From NCBI RefSeq assembly GCF_000471905.2, contig NW_006494943.1:4806581-4870580 (forward strand): a stretch of DNA of 64,000 nt, written 5' to 3'. The DNA is from Amborella trichopoda. Lineage: Eukaryota; Streptophyta; Magnoliopsida; Amborellales; Amborellaceae. The translations under genes were made by a program, and so were the position numbers. This document shows, piece by piece, positions 1 through 12,222 of the stretch. Every line of letters starts with the position of its first letter. Within the stretch, counting starts at the first letter, position 1. The notes under the pieces are model-generated. The model saw only the letters and a list, made by a program, of their open reading frames with translations. It did not search any database and was not told the DNA's origin.

Positions 1-838
1 AGGAGCCACGCTTTCATATGTCCAAGCATACCAAACCGTAGTACTACTATCATGTTCGAAATGAGGTACAACTTGGAGAGATAAAGGTCACATACCTCCC
101 ACATAGGCAATGTTAGTAAACCCTTCGACAAAGGGGGTAGTAGAAAATATTTTTATAAAACATGTAGGCTGAGAGAGAGTGAGGAAGAGAGATTGTAAGG
201 TCTTCATAGGCCTAGTGGGAGATATTGGAATTTTGTAGCCATTTAAAGGTCTTATGAGGGCATGTAATGAAATTTTGATAATAGTGGAATAATGAACTCT
301 AGTGGGAGTATGGTCCAAAGGGGCCAAAGTTGGCAATACTGATGCCAAAACTCAAACCATGCTTGATGAGCTAGGCCGAGTTGGGTTTTAAAATCCTAGA
401 CTTGGGCATATAGCACAACCGAGAAGAGTTTGCAGGGTTAGCCCTTGATGAGGTCAAAGAGATGACTAGGGTAGTTAGCCAAAGAATGTAGTGATTTTTG
501 TATGTGATTGGTAGGCATGATTATCACACGACATGTATATATCATAGTCGTATTGGGAGGTAGACACCATTGAGGGTGTACATGTGCAAGAGATAGCCCC
601 CATGCACCAATTGTAATGTATGTGCACAGATCTGTGTGACCTAAACTTGTCTTTAGGGGGGAACCTGTAGTCCATAGATTAGGATTGTGTTTTTTTTAGC
701 TATTGGTTGGCTTTGGTAGCCCAATCATGAACCCTTCTGATGGACTGTGGGTCATGGGTACTATTGGGTCAGTTTGAGAAAGCGAGTGTGGTTCATGGTC
801 TCTAGTAGAAATGGAGTGCCTTAGTATTTTTACATCTA
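1..838. other. No gene recognised
   Basis: Open frames here are short and resemble no family I know. Contains a GA-rich patch (168-200). If copy A is the end of a complete second reductase gene, this would be part of its intron 5. Confidence 0.5.
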
Positions 839-2045
839 GTGTGGTTCCTTAACGAAGTTGGAACTGAATCCCATTAAATTAATTTAGAAATAATTAATTT
901 GATTTTAAATTATTTTTATATTAATAGAAATAATCTATTAATAGGCTTAAACAAATTTATAAATAGGCTTAAACTGCATTTTCAGGTATTTAATAAATCA
1001 GAGAGAAAGAAAATAGTAAAATATTTTCTCAAAATCATTAGACTCATGGGCCCCACCAATTGAGATCATGTGGGGAGGTGTGTGGGGCCCACTAGAGCCC
1101 CGTAAGTGGCACACCCCACATTTAGTATACAAGTTACTTATTTTGTGTTGACATGCAAGATGCTATTCAATCAATTGAATTGAAACACAAATTTTAAAAT
1201 GGAAGCTAATTGACTTTTCAAAAGAGGCATGTGCAGAAAATAAAATGAAAGAGAATTATATTTTCCATGTATTAAATATTTGATGGGATTAGGTCATAGC
1301 AGTTGAGGAATAAGATTCTAACACCTTCCATAAGATCATGATGGCTGATCTATGGATTGTAAGACTAAGATTTCTCACCCCACAGGTCTCTTTTGATCTA
1401 TGGTCTTGATCAAATCTCCATAGGATGGCTAAACCCTAACCCTAATCACAAGTCTATATATTGTCTTATTTTGAGGCGTCCCATTCTCTACAACACAAGT
1501 AACATCTCTCTCACTCTATCTCCAAAAGTGGCACGCCACTCTCTCTCATCTCTCTAGCCTCATCTCAGCCCTTTCTCTCATACTTCGAAAATTTTAGAGA
1601 AACAAAAAGGGGGCACGCCGCGCACACATAGATCAAGGGACCAAGGGCCCAAGCTTGTTTTGTTACTTGCATACTGCTTAAGAGTTCTAGCCAAGGCTTC
1701 CCACATTTATGAGATCTAAGAAAGATCTTGATCCCGTTTGCTATCGGAAGAGGAGACCACGAGTGGGGTGAAACATGTTCAATTGAGGTAATCCTTTGGC
1801 AATTTATTTTCGTTTGCTGCAGTCTATGTTTCTTGTTCCCAAGTCCATGTTTATGTAATTTTCTTAATGCAATAAAGAGTTGTATTAAGTGGTAGCAATT
1901 GAGAATCCAAATTTGTGTTCTTACTTCATTCTTTTGAGTTTATTTTGTACTTTGGACCTTTGTAAGTGTTCTAGCTGGCTAAGAAAAAGAAAAATTTTAA
2001 ACTACATAAACCGTGCTACTTCACCGTGTTTAACTTTCACATCCT
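839..2045 (+). repeat. Candidate solo LTR (boundaries uncertain)
   Basis: This stretch has LTR-like architecture without coding: a TATA-like tctatatattg (about 1452), a pyrimidine-rich leader (1490-1600) and a polyadenylation-like gcaataaag (about 1869). It might start tgtggttcc at 839 and end ttcaca near 2041. I found no partner LTR or convincing target duplication in the window. Confidence 0.3.
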
Positions 2046-2229
2046 GCAAAGAGGGGAACTAACCATGCGTGTTTGTCAATCGACACTCATTTGACCAAAT
2101 AATCTAGGCCCTCATTTGAGTATTGATGCATGATATACTTTGGGAAGCGACCTGTCATGTTTTAGTCGAAGGAATGACCCATCGATGTGGTCACAGACTG
2201 AGGAAGAGAATATTGACAAAAAGTCATAT

Positions 2230-3631
2230 ATATATATACACAGACACACGTCTGTCATGTATGTAAGCTAAAAATGGTGTTACCCCACCTCATCTCCACT
2301 TTTGATTGTGTGAGGTACCTATATGGCTAGAAAAAGCCTCCATATTGGTCTCCTCCAAATAACGAGGATTTGAAGCTCTATGATGTTCCAATCCCATAAA
2401 GCCACTATCCACTCCAATGGATGGTGCAGATCTGATTTTGGAGAAGCAATGGATTTAGAACATTTTTTTAGGTTCCAAATCATATCTTATTTGAAGGGGA
2501 CTGTTTTAGAGGCTTTCAGGAGCTTTTTGGGTCCTCACTCAAGGAAAAGTGGTGGATGGGATGAAGGAATCTCATTTTCTTCATGATCGTTGGGGTCCAC
2601 AAAAATTTTCCCTAGATGTGCATGTCAGGTATGCTGTGTGTGTGTTTTTGCTTCTTGTGAGTTATTTGTATTTCTATTCATTATGAGTTTCTGAGATTGG
2701 ACAAGAGCTGTAGGGGAAAAATTCTTTGTTTCATGTGCTGGAAGAGTAATGGCAGATAAAATGTAACTTGTAATGATCAAAGTGCCATGGATAGCTTCAT
2801 GAACAGCGTCTTCCCAAACACCATTAGGTCCCCAGAATCGGAAGGAATGCTTACCACATGTTATTTCTGGACTAGATATAAAGTTGTAAGATAATAAATA
2901 CCAAGTAGAGGAGCCAGAATCTATGTGACTGTTTTCGGTGCTAGATTAGATGGTGATCTCATGCTCGTCTGGAGGCTTCAGATGGCTAGTTAATTGGAAG
3001 TCGGAAGGTGTTCTATTTGAGTGTTTCTTTACTTCTCAATCCCATGTCTTGGCATGTGTTAAAGGAATCTCATGGTAATGACTTTGGAGAAGAAGGTTAT
3101 TATGAGCTTCAACTTGCTGTTGTTCTTATAATTGTATGGAGCAGCTCTCTGCTTATTTACTTCTCTGAACTCAAGTTGGCAGCAGCCAGCCTTTTACATT
3201 TCTGATCTACTTTTTGTTACGTAAAGCTGGGGGTTTCAACATTCCACGTAGGTGCTGGTATAAAGAACTCTAGCACTTGGCCACACTGGGAGGCCTCATA
3301 GCCAGTAGTTAGCACAAGTGAGAGGCATCTACAATTCAAGGATCAACATTTAAATGTTGTTGAAATAGCTAGTTGATTGGACTAGATTTTTATTTTTGGT
3401 TATTGAGTTAAAACTAGAAGGAAGGTTTGGTATGCAAGTTATTGGAGTTAAATAATAAAATGTTTGTTTTGGTGCAGAGTTTTATTCGCATATATTGAGG
3501 TTAAATGACTCTCTGAGATTCATATTAGCATTCTGTTTTATTCGCATATATTGAAGTTGAATGACTTTCTGAGCTTCCTATTAGCATTCTGTATTTTCCT
3601 CTTTATGTAACCATCACAATTAGTGTTGTAG
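2230..3631 (+). other. End of duplicated intron 5 (copy A)
   Basis: Matches 45268-46762 upstream of MECR exon 6. No gene of its own; a 68-codon open frame at 2380-2586 is not kept in copy B. Contains a short tandem duplication near 3480-3590 (tattcgcatatattgaagtt-type), single in copy B. Confidence 0.7.
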
Positions 3632-5086
3632 GATTGGAGCAGAAGAAGTCAAAAATAGACTCAAGAAACTTGGAGCAGATGACGTGTTCACAGAAAGCCA
3701 ATTGGAAGTGAAGAATATCAAGTCTCTTCTGGTATCATCATCCTTTCTTTATACTTCTTCTGAAATTGAGTACCATTTGGAGATAAAAGTAGTCTTTCAA
3801 GTGTGAGATTGTTCTTTTAACACGTTTTAATTAGTTGATCTGCCTTGCATAATTCACTAGGATGTTGCAGTTTCCAGCTCCACTGAATTTCTTTCTTCTT
3901 GTTTCAAATTCTTTTAGGGTAATCTATCTGAACCAGTGTTGGGCTTCAATTGCACTGGTGGTAATGCAGCTTCTTTAGTCCTTAGATTCTTAAGGTACAC
4001 GCGTTTCTCTTTTTGTGATCTTCCAAAAAGAATGTGTGCTTGTGAGAACACATGCGTGCTCCCGTGCACATAACTGCATGTATGGATGATTGATCAAATT
4101 GATGAAGGAATGTTACAGGCAGGGGGGGACGATGGTGACCTATGGAGGCATGTCGAAGAAACCAATCACTGTTTCTACCTCCTCTTTCATATTTAAGGTA
4201 ATGAGGTCACAAATATAAGTTTCGTGCAAGTTTCTTCTCTTTATAAGCTGTAGGACTTGTTGATAAATAGACCTAGACACAAACAACCTAGAAATAGATA
4301 TTATGGGAAATTATGGCATCCAGTCTATGTTTATGCTTTGAGCATCCACAAGCATGCTAGACACCGTTGGATCTAAAATTTTGAGATAAAGTGCCCTACA
4401 GGATTCTTGTTTTCTGAATAGGTAGCTTCAACTTCTCCTAAATCTTCATGCTGTAATCAAGATTTCGGTTCTGCCTTTGTTAATAGAAAGTTCTCCATTA
4501 AACTAAAAGAAGAGGACCATCAGCAATAGTTTAACAAAAAGAAAACAGAATGTAGAAGCTGAGAAAATGCGAACTTGGGTGGGTCAACCCTTGACCTAGA
4601 CCCAACACCACCAGTTATAAGTTGGACCTTGACTTTTTTTGGGTCAAAGTCAATTGCGCCCGGACCGATCAATAAAAAATATATAAGAAAACAGATAATA
4701 TGTAGTTTATATTGTATACTTAATGTTATTAAAATGTATTTATACTAATATATACCAGGTCGGGTCGGGTCTGGTCGGGTTGGGTTGACCACTGATCCCT
4801 GTACTCGAATCCGAACCCAAACCCAAACCCGACCCAGGTCAAGTTAGGGGCAAATGGACCTAGCCCCAACCCATCAAGTCCAAAATCTCCAGACCCGAAC
4901 CCAATTAGGTCGACCCGACTCAATTCCCACACCTAATGACATCAAAAATAGCCGTGAGAAAAGAGAAAGTGGAGGATGGTAGCTCAGAGGGGCATATTCA
5001 ATTTTGGGGCATACTTTCATTTTGACAACCCAACTATCTGTTTGTTTTCCACTCTCCCGACTCGGGCTTGAACTTACTCTGCTTCC

Positions 5087-5118
<32 letters not shown>

Positions 5119-8100
5119 TAACGTTGCAAGGAACACCCACTAATTCAAGGTCCTCACATCTGTACAACCAAAATCCAATGCATATTTTTCTAAAAATATG
5201 TCTGCTCGGTAAGTATGGTGATTCATTTTTTCAATACCTCAAAATAAGAATAATTACACGTAAAAAAAAATTGGGGATCTAATCTTTTGAATTTGTTTAT
5301 TCTAGGAAAGTCTATGTAAAGAATATATTTGCCACTTTTTTGCCAAAATCATCCCAAAAGAAACTATCGTCTATTATGAAAATGCAGATTATACTTAATA
5401 ACTTGTTTCCCCCCCAAAATGCAGATTATACTTAATAACTTGTTTCCCCCCCCAAAATCCCTCAAGGAAAGTGGGGGTAAAAACCATCTCTTCTGAAAGG
5501 GTATTGTGACATGATGTCAGCCACGATTGAGGTTTCATTCCATGACTGGACGCTATCTTCTATTATGAAAATGCCGAGTATACTTAATAACTTGTTTCTC
5601 CCCAAAAAAAAACCATCTCTTCTGAAAGGGCATTGTGGCATGATGTCAGCCAGGATTGAAGTTTCATTATACGATTGCACCATTTTCTAAAGAGGACATT
5701 CTGTATATGTTTGTATGTTTTTCTTTCTGGCTTGTTACAATTGAGAGAGAAAAAGTCAACAATTTCACCCAAAAAAAAAAAAAGATTTGAGAGAGTAAAT
5801 TTAAGGACAAGATAATGCCTATTACAGCCCATTATACAAGACTGTTACCGTCACAACACTCCCCCTCTAGCTGGAGCATATATGTCATAGATGCCTAGCT
5901 TGTCCAAAGTATCCTTTAGTCGAACTTGGTTAGAGGCCTTAGTATGTCTGCCAATTGATTCTCAGATCGAACAAATGGAGTAGTATTGTGTTTGAAGCGA
6001 CCTTTTCTCTGACGAAGTGGCAGTCAACTAAAATATGCTTGGTTCTTTTATGAAATATAGGATTTGAAGTGATAAATTTGTTGCTTCATCACCACACTGT
6101 AAAGGAATAGGAGCTTATACAATAATATCCATCTCTTACAAAAGAGAACAAAGCCAAATTATTTCACATATAGCACTTGCAATTGCTCAATACTCGGCTT
6201 CTGTTTAAGATAGAGCTACAGAACTGCTTCTTAATCGTCCAGGTGAGTAAATTACCACCATCATAAAGTAGGCACTGTTGGGTTTCGATCAAGAGAACAC
6301 CCAACCCAATCTATATCTCAAAAACCTTGTCCATCAAGGTGACCATGACTTGTATAAAGTAGCCTTCTCCCTGGAGCAGATTTCAGATATTGTAAAATGT
6401 GAAAACAACCACTAAGTGATGGGAGCATGGCGCATTGCATAAACTGACTTGCCACACTTACAACATATGTAATGTCTGGCCGTGTTATAGTCAAATAAAT
6501 ATCTACCCACTAATCTCTAATATACACCAAGATTACTCAGAGGCTCTGAGTGCTGATCATACAATATGTGGTTAACCTCAATAGGAGATTCCACTGGTTT
6601 AGCTTCAAGGATTCCCATGACATTGAGAAGATCGAGAGTATACTTTCTTTGAGATAAAAAAAATTCCTTGTTTAGAGACCATGTCACCTCTATTCCGAGG
6701 AAGTATTTTAATGGACCAAGATCCTTGCTGTCAAAAATACCCACCAAGAGATCTCACTCCATGAATAAAAGTATTCTTCATGTCTAATTGCTGGAGTGGC
6801 CATTTCCTGTTTATTGGAATAAATAAAAGTACCCGTATTGATTTCAATTTTGCTACAGGAGCAAAAGTCTCCTTATAGTCAACCTCATATAACTGTGTAA
6901 AATCCAATGAATTCAGACCATTTGGTTTGTGCTCCACGGTATACACCCACCTATATCCAACCGCATACTGTCTTTCTGGCTGATCCCAAGTTCACTATTT
7001 CTCAAAGGCAATGATTTCCTCAATCATGTTTTCCATTATGGAGGAGGTAGGGAATAGGAACAGAGGAAGTAGAGCAAAGGTAGGTGTGAAAGGAAGGTGA
7101 AAGTGAGGCATAAGAAACAAACTTACTGACTGGATGAGAAGTAAAAGTCCTTTTTTCTTTTCTTACAGCAATAGGTAAATTGAGTGGAGAAGGAATAGGG
7201 TAATAGGGGAAGTACCTGATGAGGCAACAAGTTGGGGTTTATGGTTTACATTAGACTTTCCTTTGTTCTTTTTCTGGGTGTACACTTTTAGTTGTTTCTC
7301 AATAGATTCCACCTATTCTTTTGTTGGATTACTCAAACTATCTGTGACCATTGGAAGAGTAATAGGATTGTCAAGTGGCATAGTGAATATTGAATCTATT
7401 TGGAAAGAAAAATAAGGTATATTCCCAAACAAGTTAACATCCTTCCAGACATATTTTCTTTTAGTTTTCGGACAGTAGCACTTGTGTACTTTTTGAGAGT
7501 TTGAGTATCCTAGGAACACATATTTAGCAGATTGAGGTCCTAGTTTATTCCTAACTGGCCCTAGGTATGCGCAAAACAAATACAACTAGAGGTTTTCAGT
7601 GGAAGAGAAAACAGAGGAAGTGCATGATGGAAAAGTTTAAAAGGATAAGCAGCATTGAGAATAGGTGTAGGCATCCTATTGATCATATAAGTTGCGGTAA
7701 GAACTGCTTCATCCCAATAGGTCTTAAGAACCTTCTTTCTTATTAAAATACCTCTTTACCTAACAAAATGTCTATATTTGGGTTCTGCCACACCATTTTG
7801 TTGTGGTGTATAAAAACACAATGTTTGAGTTTCTATACCATGTTCAAGAAAATAATTTTTTAACCCATTCTTGATAGTCTCGTGCATTATTAGAACAAAA
7901 AATTTTAAGTTGGGTGAAATATTTTAACTACTAAAGGTACTTCATTGAAATCATACAAGGGAGAGTAGCCCCCCAAACTGCGGGGAGAGTAGCCCCCCAA
8001 ACCGCAGGGGGGCTACTCTCCCTTGTATGATTTCAATAAAGTACCCTTAGTAGTAGCCCTGCGGTTTGGGGGGCTGCACATTGAAATCATACACGGGAGA

Positions 8101-11100
8101 GTAGCCCCCCAAACCGTAGGGCCACACAAGTATTTTGGCACCTAGGCAGTCTGGGCCCTGGCCACCTCCACCTTCTTGAATATTGCATAAGATAAATCCA
8201 AGAATAATGAGAGGAGCCATCGATGAATGAGATAAAATACCAATATCAAATGACTGGAACAGCCCCCCCCCCTTCCCCTCCCAAACATCAAAATGAACAA
8301 GATGGAATGGCTTAGAATTTCTATTTTCACTAGAAGTACAAGAGGTCCTACAATGTTTAGACAATTGACAGGTCTCACATTGTCGGTGAGGAACATTCAA
8401 AGAAACAAACATATCTGGAAACAATGACTTTAAAGATTTCAGAGACATGTGGCCTAAGAGGGTGTGCCACAGGAGGAATACAAGACTCAATGCTGAGAGC
8501 AATAGAAGTGCATCCTGTTTTGAACAAGTACAATCAATTGTTTTCATGACCACAACCAATCGTCTTTCTCGTCAGGTCCTGAAAAACACGATGTGAGGGG
8601 TAAAATGTGACACTGCAGTTAGTTGTTTTGTCAGGCTACTAACAGAAAGAAGATTGGAAGGAAAAGAAGGCACATGTATCTCAAAGAGTAAGGACAAGGA
8701 TGATGAAAATTTATAAGTAGCACTCCTAAAGGCACTGGTCTTGGATCCCTAAGCAAGTTTAACACTACTTAAAGCAGGAAAAAAAGACAAGCAACCAACT
8801 CTTACCAGTCATATGGTCAGTAGCCCCTAAATCAACAATCGAGGGTGTAAAAGAGGTGGAGTTGGAGACATGGTATGCAGTTTCATATGTACCTGGCTGC
8901 TCTACTGGGGACTTAGAGTTGACTAAAGCCTTAGGAGCAGTCAACTGGTGCTGTAAATCTTTGATGGCCCGATCTCTTTGATCGTGTTCATTGGGTTTTG
9001 TGCATGAGGTTTCCTCCCCCTTGCCTGATGCAGTATGGATGCTTGTATTCCTCAATTTCAATCTCAAGTCGGACACAAGTCCCAACAATGCTCTCGAGTG
9101 TGACTCCTCTTACTACAATCGGAGCATTTGAGCTTCTCCTTTCCAGCAGGAGAAAGTGGTGGCATGATTTGGTCCTTTCGTACCTGCTTTTCCTTGCTTG
9201 AAGCTTGTTGCAAAGGCTAATCGTTCATAATGGATGTTGGAGTTTTGTCCTTCTGCAACAACCTTTCTACATAATTATAGATTGATTCAACAGTGAGCAA
9301 GTTGTTCTTTCTTAGAAGTAAGAACTTCTACTCTCTGGAGTTCAAAGTCAGGATGTAAGGCTTTTTAAGAATAGAAAGATCCTTCGTTGCTCGACCGGTT
9401 TTTTAATGTTATCAACATTGAGTTTAATAGGCTGATAGTGGTCTAGTTCTTCCCACTTATGCCTTGGTATCCCAAAGTACTCTTCCACAATCATTTCTCC
9501 TTGTTGCAAATTTGCTATTTCATGGTGCAATTGGTAAATCATAGCCATAGGATCTCGCTGTAAGTATGTCTTGGCTACTGCTTCCCACATATCCTTGGGA
9601 TCCTTTAGAAGCATCAATCTCCTGCTGATACTTGGCTGCATGGAGTGAAGGAGCCAAGCCATTACTGTCAAGTTCTCACTATCCTATTCATCATAGGATG
9701 GATTATTTGTGGGATGCTCTTTCACTTTTTCTGTGATATAACCCAATCTCCTCCAAACAATTTGACAGATTGGGACTATTCTAAGTAGTTTGTCTCATCT
9801 AGCTGAACTGTAGTAATCATCAATCCTGGGTGGTTAGATCGATTGCTTCCCTAGGAAATATTGTGCTTGATTTCTGACATTTTCATTCTCTCTCGAACTT
9901 CAACCCTAAGGAATTTTTTTTTTCAAGGTACTAATTCCTTAGTTTCAAATGTGAGGTTGCTTGAAATGTGAGATTGCTGAAAATATGAGGTTGCTGGAAA
10001 TGTGAGGTTGCTGGAAATATGAGATTGCTTATGCGCCACAGCTTCAAGCCCAAGAAGGAAGAAAAATCATGATTCTAAGGTCACCCGAAATACTGGATAT
10101 CTTAGGGTATCAAGCCTTGCTTTGATAGCATGTTAAGATTGAGAGACAAAGGAGAGTGCAAATTCAAGCACAAGATAAAGATCACTTTATTAAAATCATG
10201 GGGCAATGTACCTTATATAGTTATAGCCCATTATGCATAACTGTTACATGGCTATTATAACCCATTATGCGAGTCTATTACATGGCTGTTACAGCCCATT
10301 ATACAAGACTGTTACATGGCTGTTATAGCCCATTATGGAAGACTTTTACATGTCTGTTACTGCCCATTATGCAAGACTGTTACATGGTTGTTATTACCCA
10401 TTATACAAGACTGTTACATGGTTGTTACAGCCTAGTATACAACACTCTTGCATGACTTTTACAGTCACAACATGGCCAAAATCCCAAAAAATCTAAAAAA
10501 AATATGCCTTGGGTTTCTCCATTATCGCTATTGATTAATCTTAATATTATTTTTAGTGCCACAAATCCACGTGACATATTGCAATGGAGTCCTAAGACCA
10601 GCTTTTTGTCTTTCAGAAACATTTGCTCTTCAATTTCAGTGTATTACAAAGCACTTCAGTGTTGGGAGATTGGTTCAACGGGGTTTAGGTAAAGTGTAGC
10701 GAGTGAGAAACAACGGAAGATGGGCAATGCTTTGTGGAGAGAGAAAGGAATTGGCGATGGAGAGATGGGAAGGGCCCAGCAAAGAGGGAAAGAGGGGCGG
10801 GAGGGGGGACTTGTTGCATGGGGGTTAGAACCTTTGGAAGAGACGATGGGTCCTGGTATAGAGAGATGGATGAGCATTGCTTTTAAGAGAGAGGACTTGT
10901 GTGCTATTGAGTGAGAGAAATATCTATTGATAGGACTGGCACTAAGAGAGAGAAATGGGTGGAAAGTAGCGGTTACCGGGGCAATGAATGTCCCAATAAT
11001 TCTTGGGCGCTTATCTAAAATTGTACGCGTATACTTTGCTGGGTGTTACTACAATTATGTTTTGAATGCTTCCACTTTTTTTTTTTGAGAGCTAATTCTC

Positions 11101-12222
11101 ACTAGCTATAAGACCATGTGTCACACTCCCACGCGTCTCGCTCAATTATAAACCGCTTTCACTTTAATTTATTATTTTTGAATGTTAGCTTGGGACCTGG
11201 TGAGAGTGGAAATGTAGACATCGCGTTGTGGCTCCTGCCACCCTGACCGCCTCTGCCTAGAGCCCATTCTCTCTTCTACTCAATTATTGGTAGTGAACAA
11301 TAAATACTTTTTCCTTCTCGAGGCTGCATTCATGTTCCAAGCCAGGGCACATAGCCGTGAGAAGATCTACCAGATGCTCAAGAATTTTATCCTCCTACTC
11401 CCTTTACTTCTTCTTTAGTCACTAACCCACTAACCCAACTGAGAAGACCATAACTGATCCTCATAACTCCATGGCCACCTACCGAATAGAGCACACAATT
11501 CATCTCAACATGCTCTAATACAATCTCTTTATGCCTTTTCCTTCGTGTTGCAGCTTACCATGCCAAAGCTGTTTGCTGCAGGATCTTTCTTTGAGAGGGT
11601 TCTGGTTGCAAAATTGGATGACTTCACACAAGGCAGATGAGTGTAGAGTGATGATAGACTACATCTTGGACTTGGTTCATGAAGGGAAGTTCAAATATGA
11701 GTAAGCCCCTCTCCTCAATAAGAAATGTTATTCCGTTTGTCTACTAGTAAATTCAGGAGTTACTCATCATTCTCTTGACAATTTAGACTCTCTCACACAC
11801 ACACATCGCACACACAAATACACGTGCGTCTTCAAATGTACATGTGCCACATGGACTCAGCCATGTGCAAGCCAGTGTGGAAGAGAGTCTCTCTCACACA
11901 CATGGGTCCTCAAATGTACATATGCGACATGGACTCAGCCACTTGCAAGCCAGTGGAAGAGAGAGAGAGAGAGAGAAAGAGAGGTCTTTGTTGGAATTTG
12001 TGACATTTATGGATTACATAGTGTCCATCATCCTAACTGGCTGATGTGTATGGCATTAGTTCGTATTGTTGTCAATGATGTCCTTCTTGGTACATATTTA
12101 TATGTTGCTGATTTGTTGATCCTTTCAGGATGGAGCTGGTCCCCTTTCAGGATTTCCACAGGGCTCTAGATAAAGCACTTGGGAAGCTGGGAAATCATCC
12201 CAAGCAAGTTTTGAAATTTTGA
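3632..12222 (+). CDS. Partial duplicate of MECR: exons 6-10 only (5' half absent from window)
   Basis: Five exons at 3632-3731, 3918-3994, 4119-4197, 11582-11700 and 12129-12222 match exons 6-10 of the gene at 23719-58369 in length, phase and splice sites, with no stop or frameshift. By eye there are about 14 differences in 469 coding bases. Several change residues: Asp for Glu in GADEVF, Thr for Val in the conserved NCVGG, Arg for Lys in VLKFLR, Thr for Ala in QGGAMV, Lys for Arg in exon 9, and Leu for Ile near the end. Homology to the other locus starts at about 2230, inside intron 5, and nothing like exons 1-5 is seen in 1-3631. Either exons 1-5 of a second gene lie beyond the window's left edge, or this is a 5'-truncated copy without a promoter. 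The duplicated reductase half holds most of the nucleotide-binding domain but not the catalytic Tyr. Confidence 0.82.
4590..4935. repeat. GGGTCGGGTC-word element in intron 8 (copy A)
   Basis: Dense in cgggtcgggt and its complement (gacccgaac, aacccaaaccc) on both sides of a short AT core; the same element is at 47700-48045 in copy B. The right end reads, reverse-complemented, TTAGGTGTGGGAATTGAG. Probably an old non-autonomous DNA element; target duplication not resolved. Confidence 0.5.
5340..5690 (+). repeat. Copy-A-specific tandem duplication next to Copia-1
   Basis: A ~190-bp unit (gaaactat...cttctattatgaaaatgc...aaaccatctcttctgaaagg...gttt) occurs twice, where copy B (48700-48865) has it once. 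Inside, a ~37-bp piece (aatgcagattatacttaata then acttgtttccccccc) is repeated again at 5382-5455. Confidence 0.75.
5733..5858 (-). repeat. 3' LTR of Copia-1 (copy A), internally deleted
   Basis: Starts TGTTACAATTGAGAG and ends CGTCACAACA, like the 342-bp LTR at 10131-10472, but is only about 126 bp and keeps a single 34-bp unit. The polypurine tract follows directly (ctccccctctag on the + strand). Confidence 0.75.
7943..8120. repeat. Foldback of the composite insert's end in copy A
   Basis: A 39-nt arm at 7943 (ttgaaatcatacaagggaga then gtagccccccaaactgcgg) is followed by its inverted copy at 8001-8036, and by a third copy in the first orientation at 8081-8120. The related single arm in copy B is at 55057-55130. 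It looks like rearranged remains of the insert, not an independent gene or site. Confidence 0.7.
10131..10472 (-). repeat. 5' LTR of Copia-1 (copy A) with seven 34-bp tandem units
   Basis: Bounded by TGTTAAGATTGAG and TCACAACA (TG...CA). Contains seven consecutive 34-bp units starting at 10227, 10261, 10295, 10329, 10363, 10397 and 10431, each like cccattatacaagactg plus ttacatggctgttacag. A TATA-like CTATATAAGG (minus strand) lies at about 10211-10221. TGGCC follows at 10473. Confidence 0.85.
11836..11965. repeat. Copy-A-only tandem duplication in intron 9
   Basis: The stretch atgtacatgtgccacatgg...gcaagccagtg occurs twice (about 11836-11884 and 11914-11960), where copy B has one copy (58036-58085). 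Flanked by CA and GA microsatellites. Confidence 0.75.

Larger units (their letters stand above)
5733..10472 (-). mobile_element. Copia-1 in copy A: Ty1/copia LTR retrotransposon, degenerate
   Basis: Reading the minus strand from 10472 to 5733: 5' LTR (10131-10472), primer-binding site next to it (resembling the initiator-tRNA-Met type, TGCTATCAAAGC), gag (about 9885-9348, with NNYLEW-like start damaged by a stop and an intact UBN2-like stretch ending near 9350), zinc knuckle (about 9150-9090, frameshifted), protease VDLGATDHMTG (about 8830), integrase (about 8560-7313, with ETCQLSKHCR and KLGPQSAKYVFLGYS), reverse transcriptase (6946-6517, KETFAPVAKLKSIRVL and LGPLKYFLGIEV), RNase H to about 5900 and a polypurine tract (agagggggag on the minus strand) before the short 3' LTR. 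The gag-PR-INT-RT-RH order is diagnostic of Copia. Many stops and frameshifts make it inactive. Flanks are TGGCT at 5728-5732 and TGGCC at 10473-10477. Confidence 0.88.

Noticed and set aside
2380-2586. 68-codon frame at the left of copy A
   Set aside because: The matching sequence in copy B (45420-45620) has frame-breaking changes, and the region is intron 5 of the reductase.
5004-5282. Open frames around the CT microsatellite in intron 8
   Set aside because: Ser-Leu repeats from (CT)n; not kept in copy B.
10227-10464. Evenly spaced 34-bp repeats considered as a CRISPR-like array
   Set aside because: There are no spacers between units, the host is a plant, and the block lies wholly within a copia LTR.
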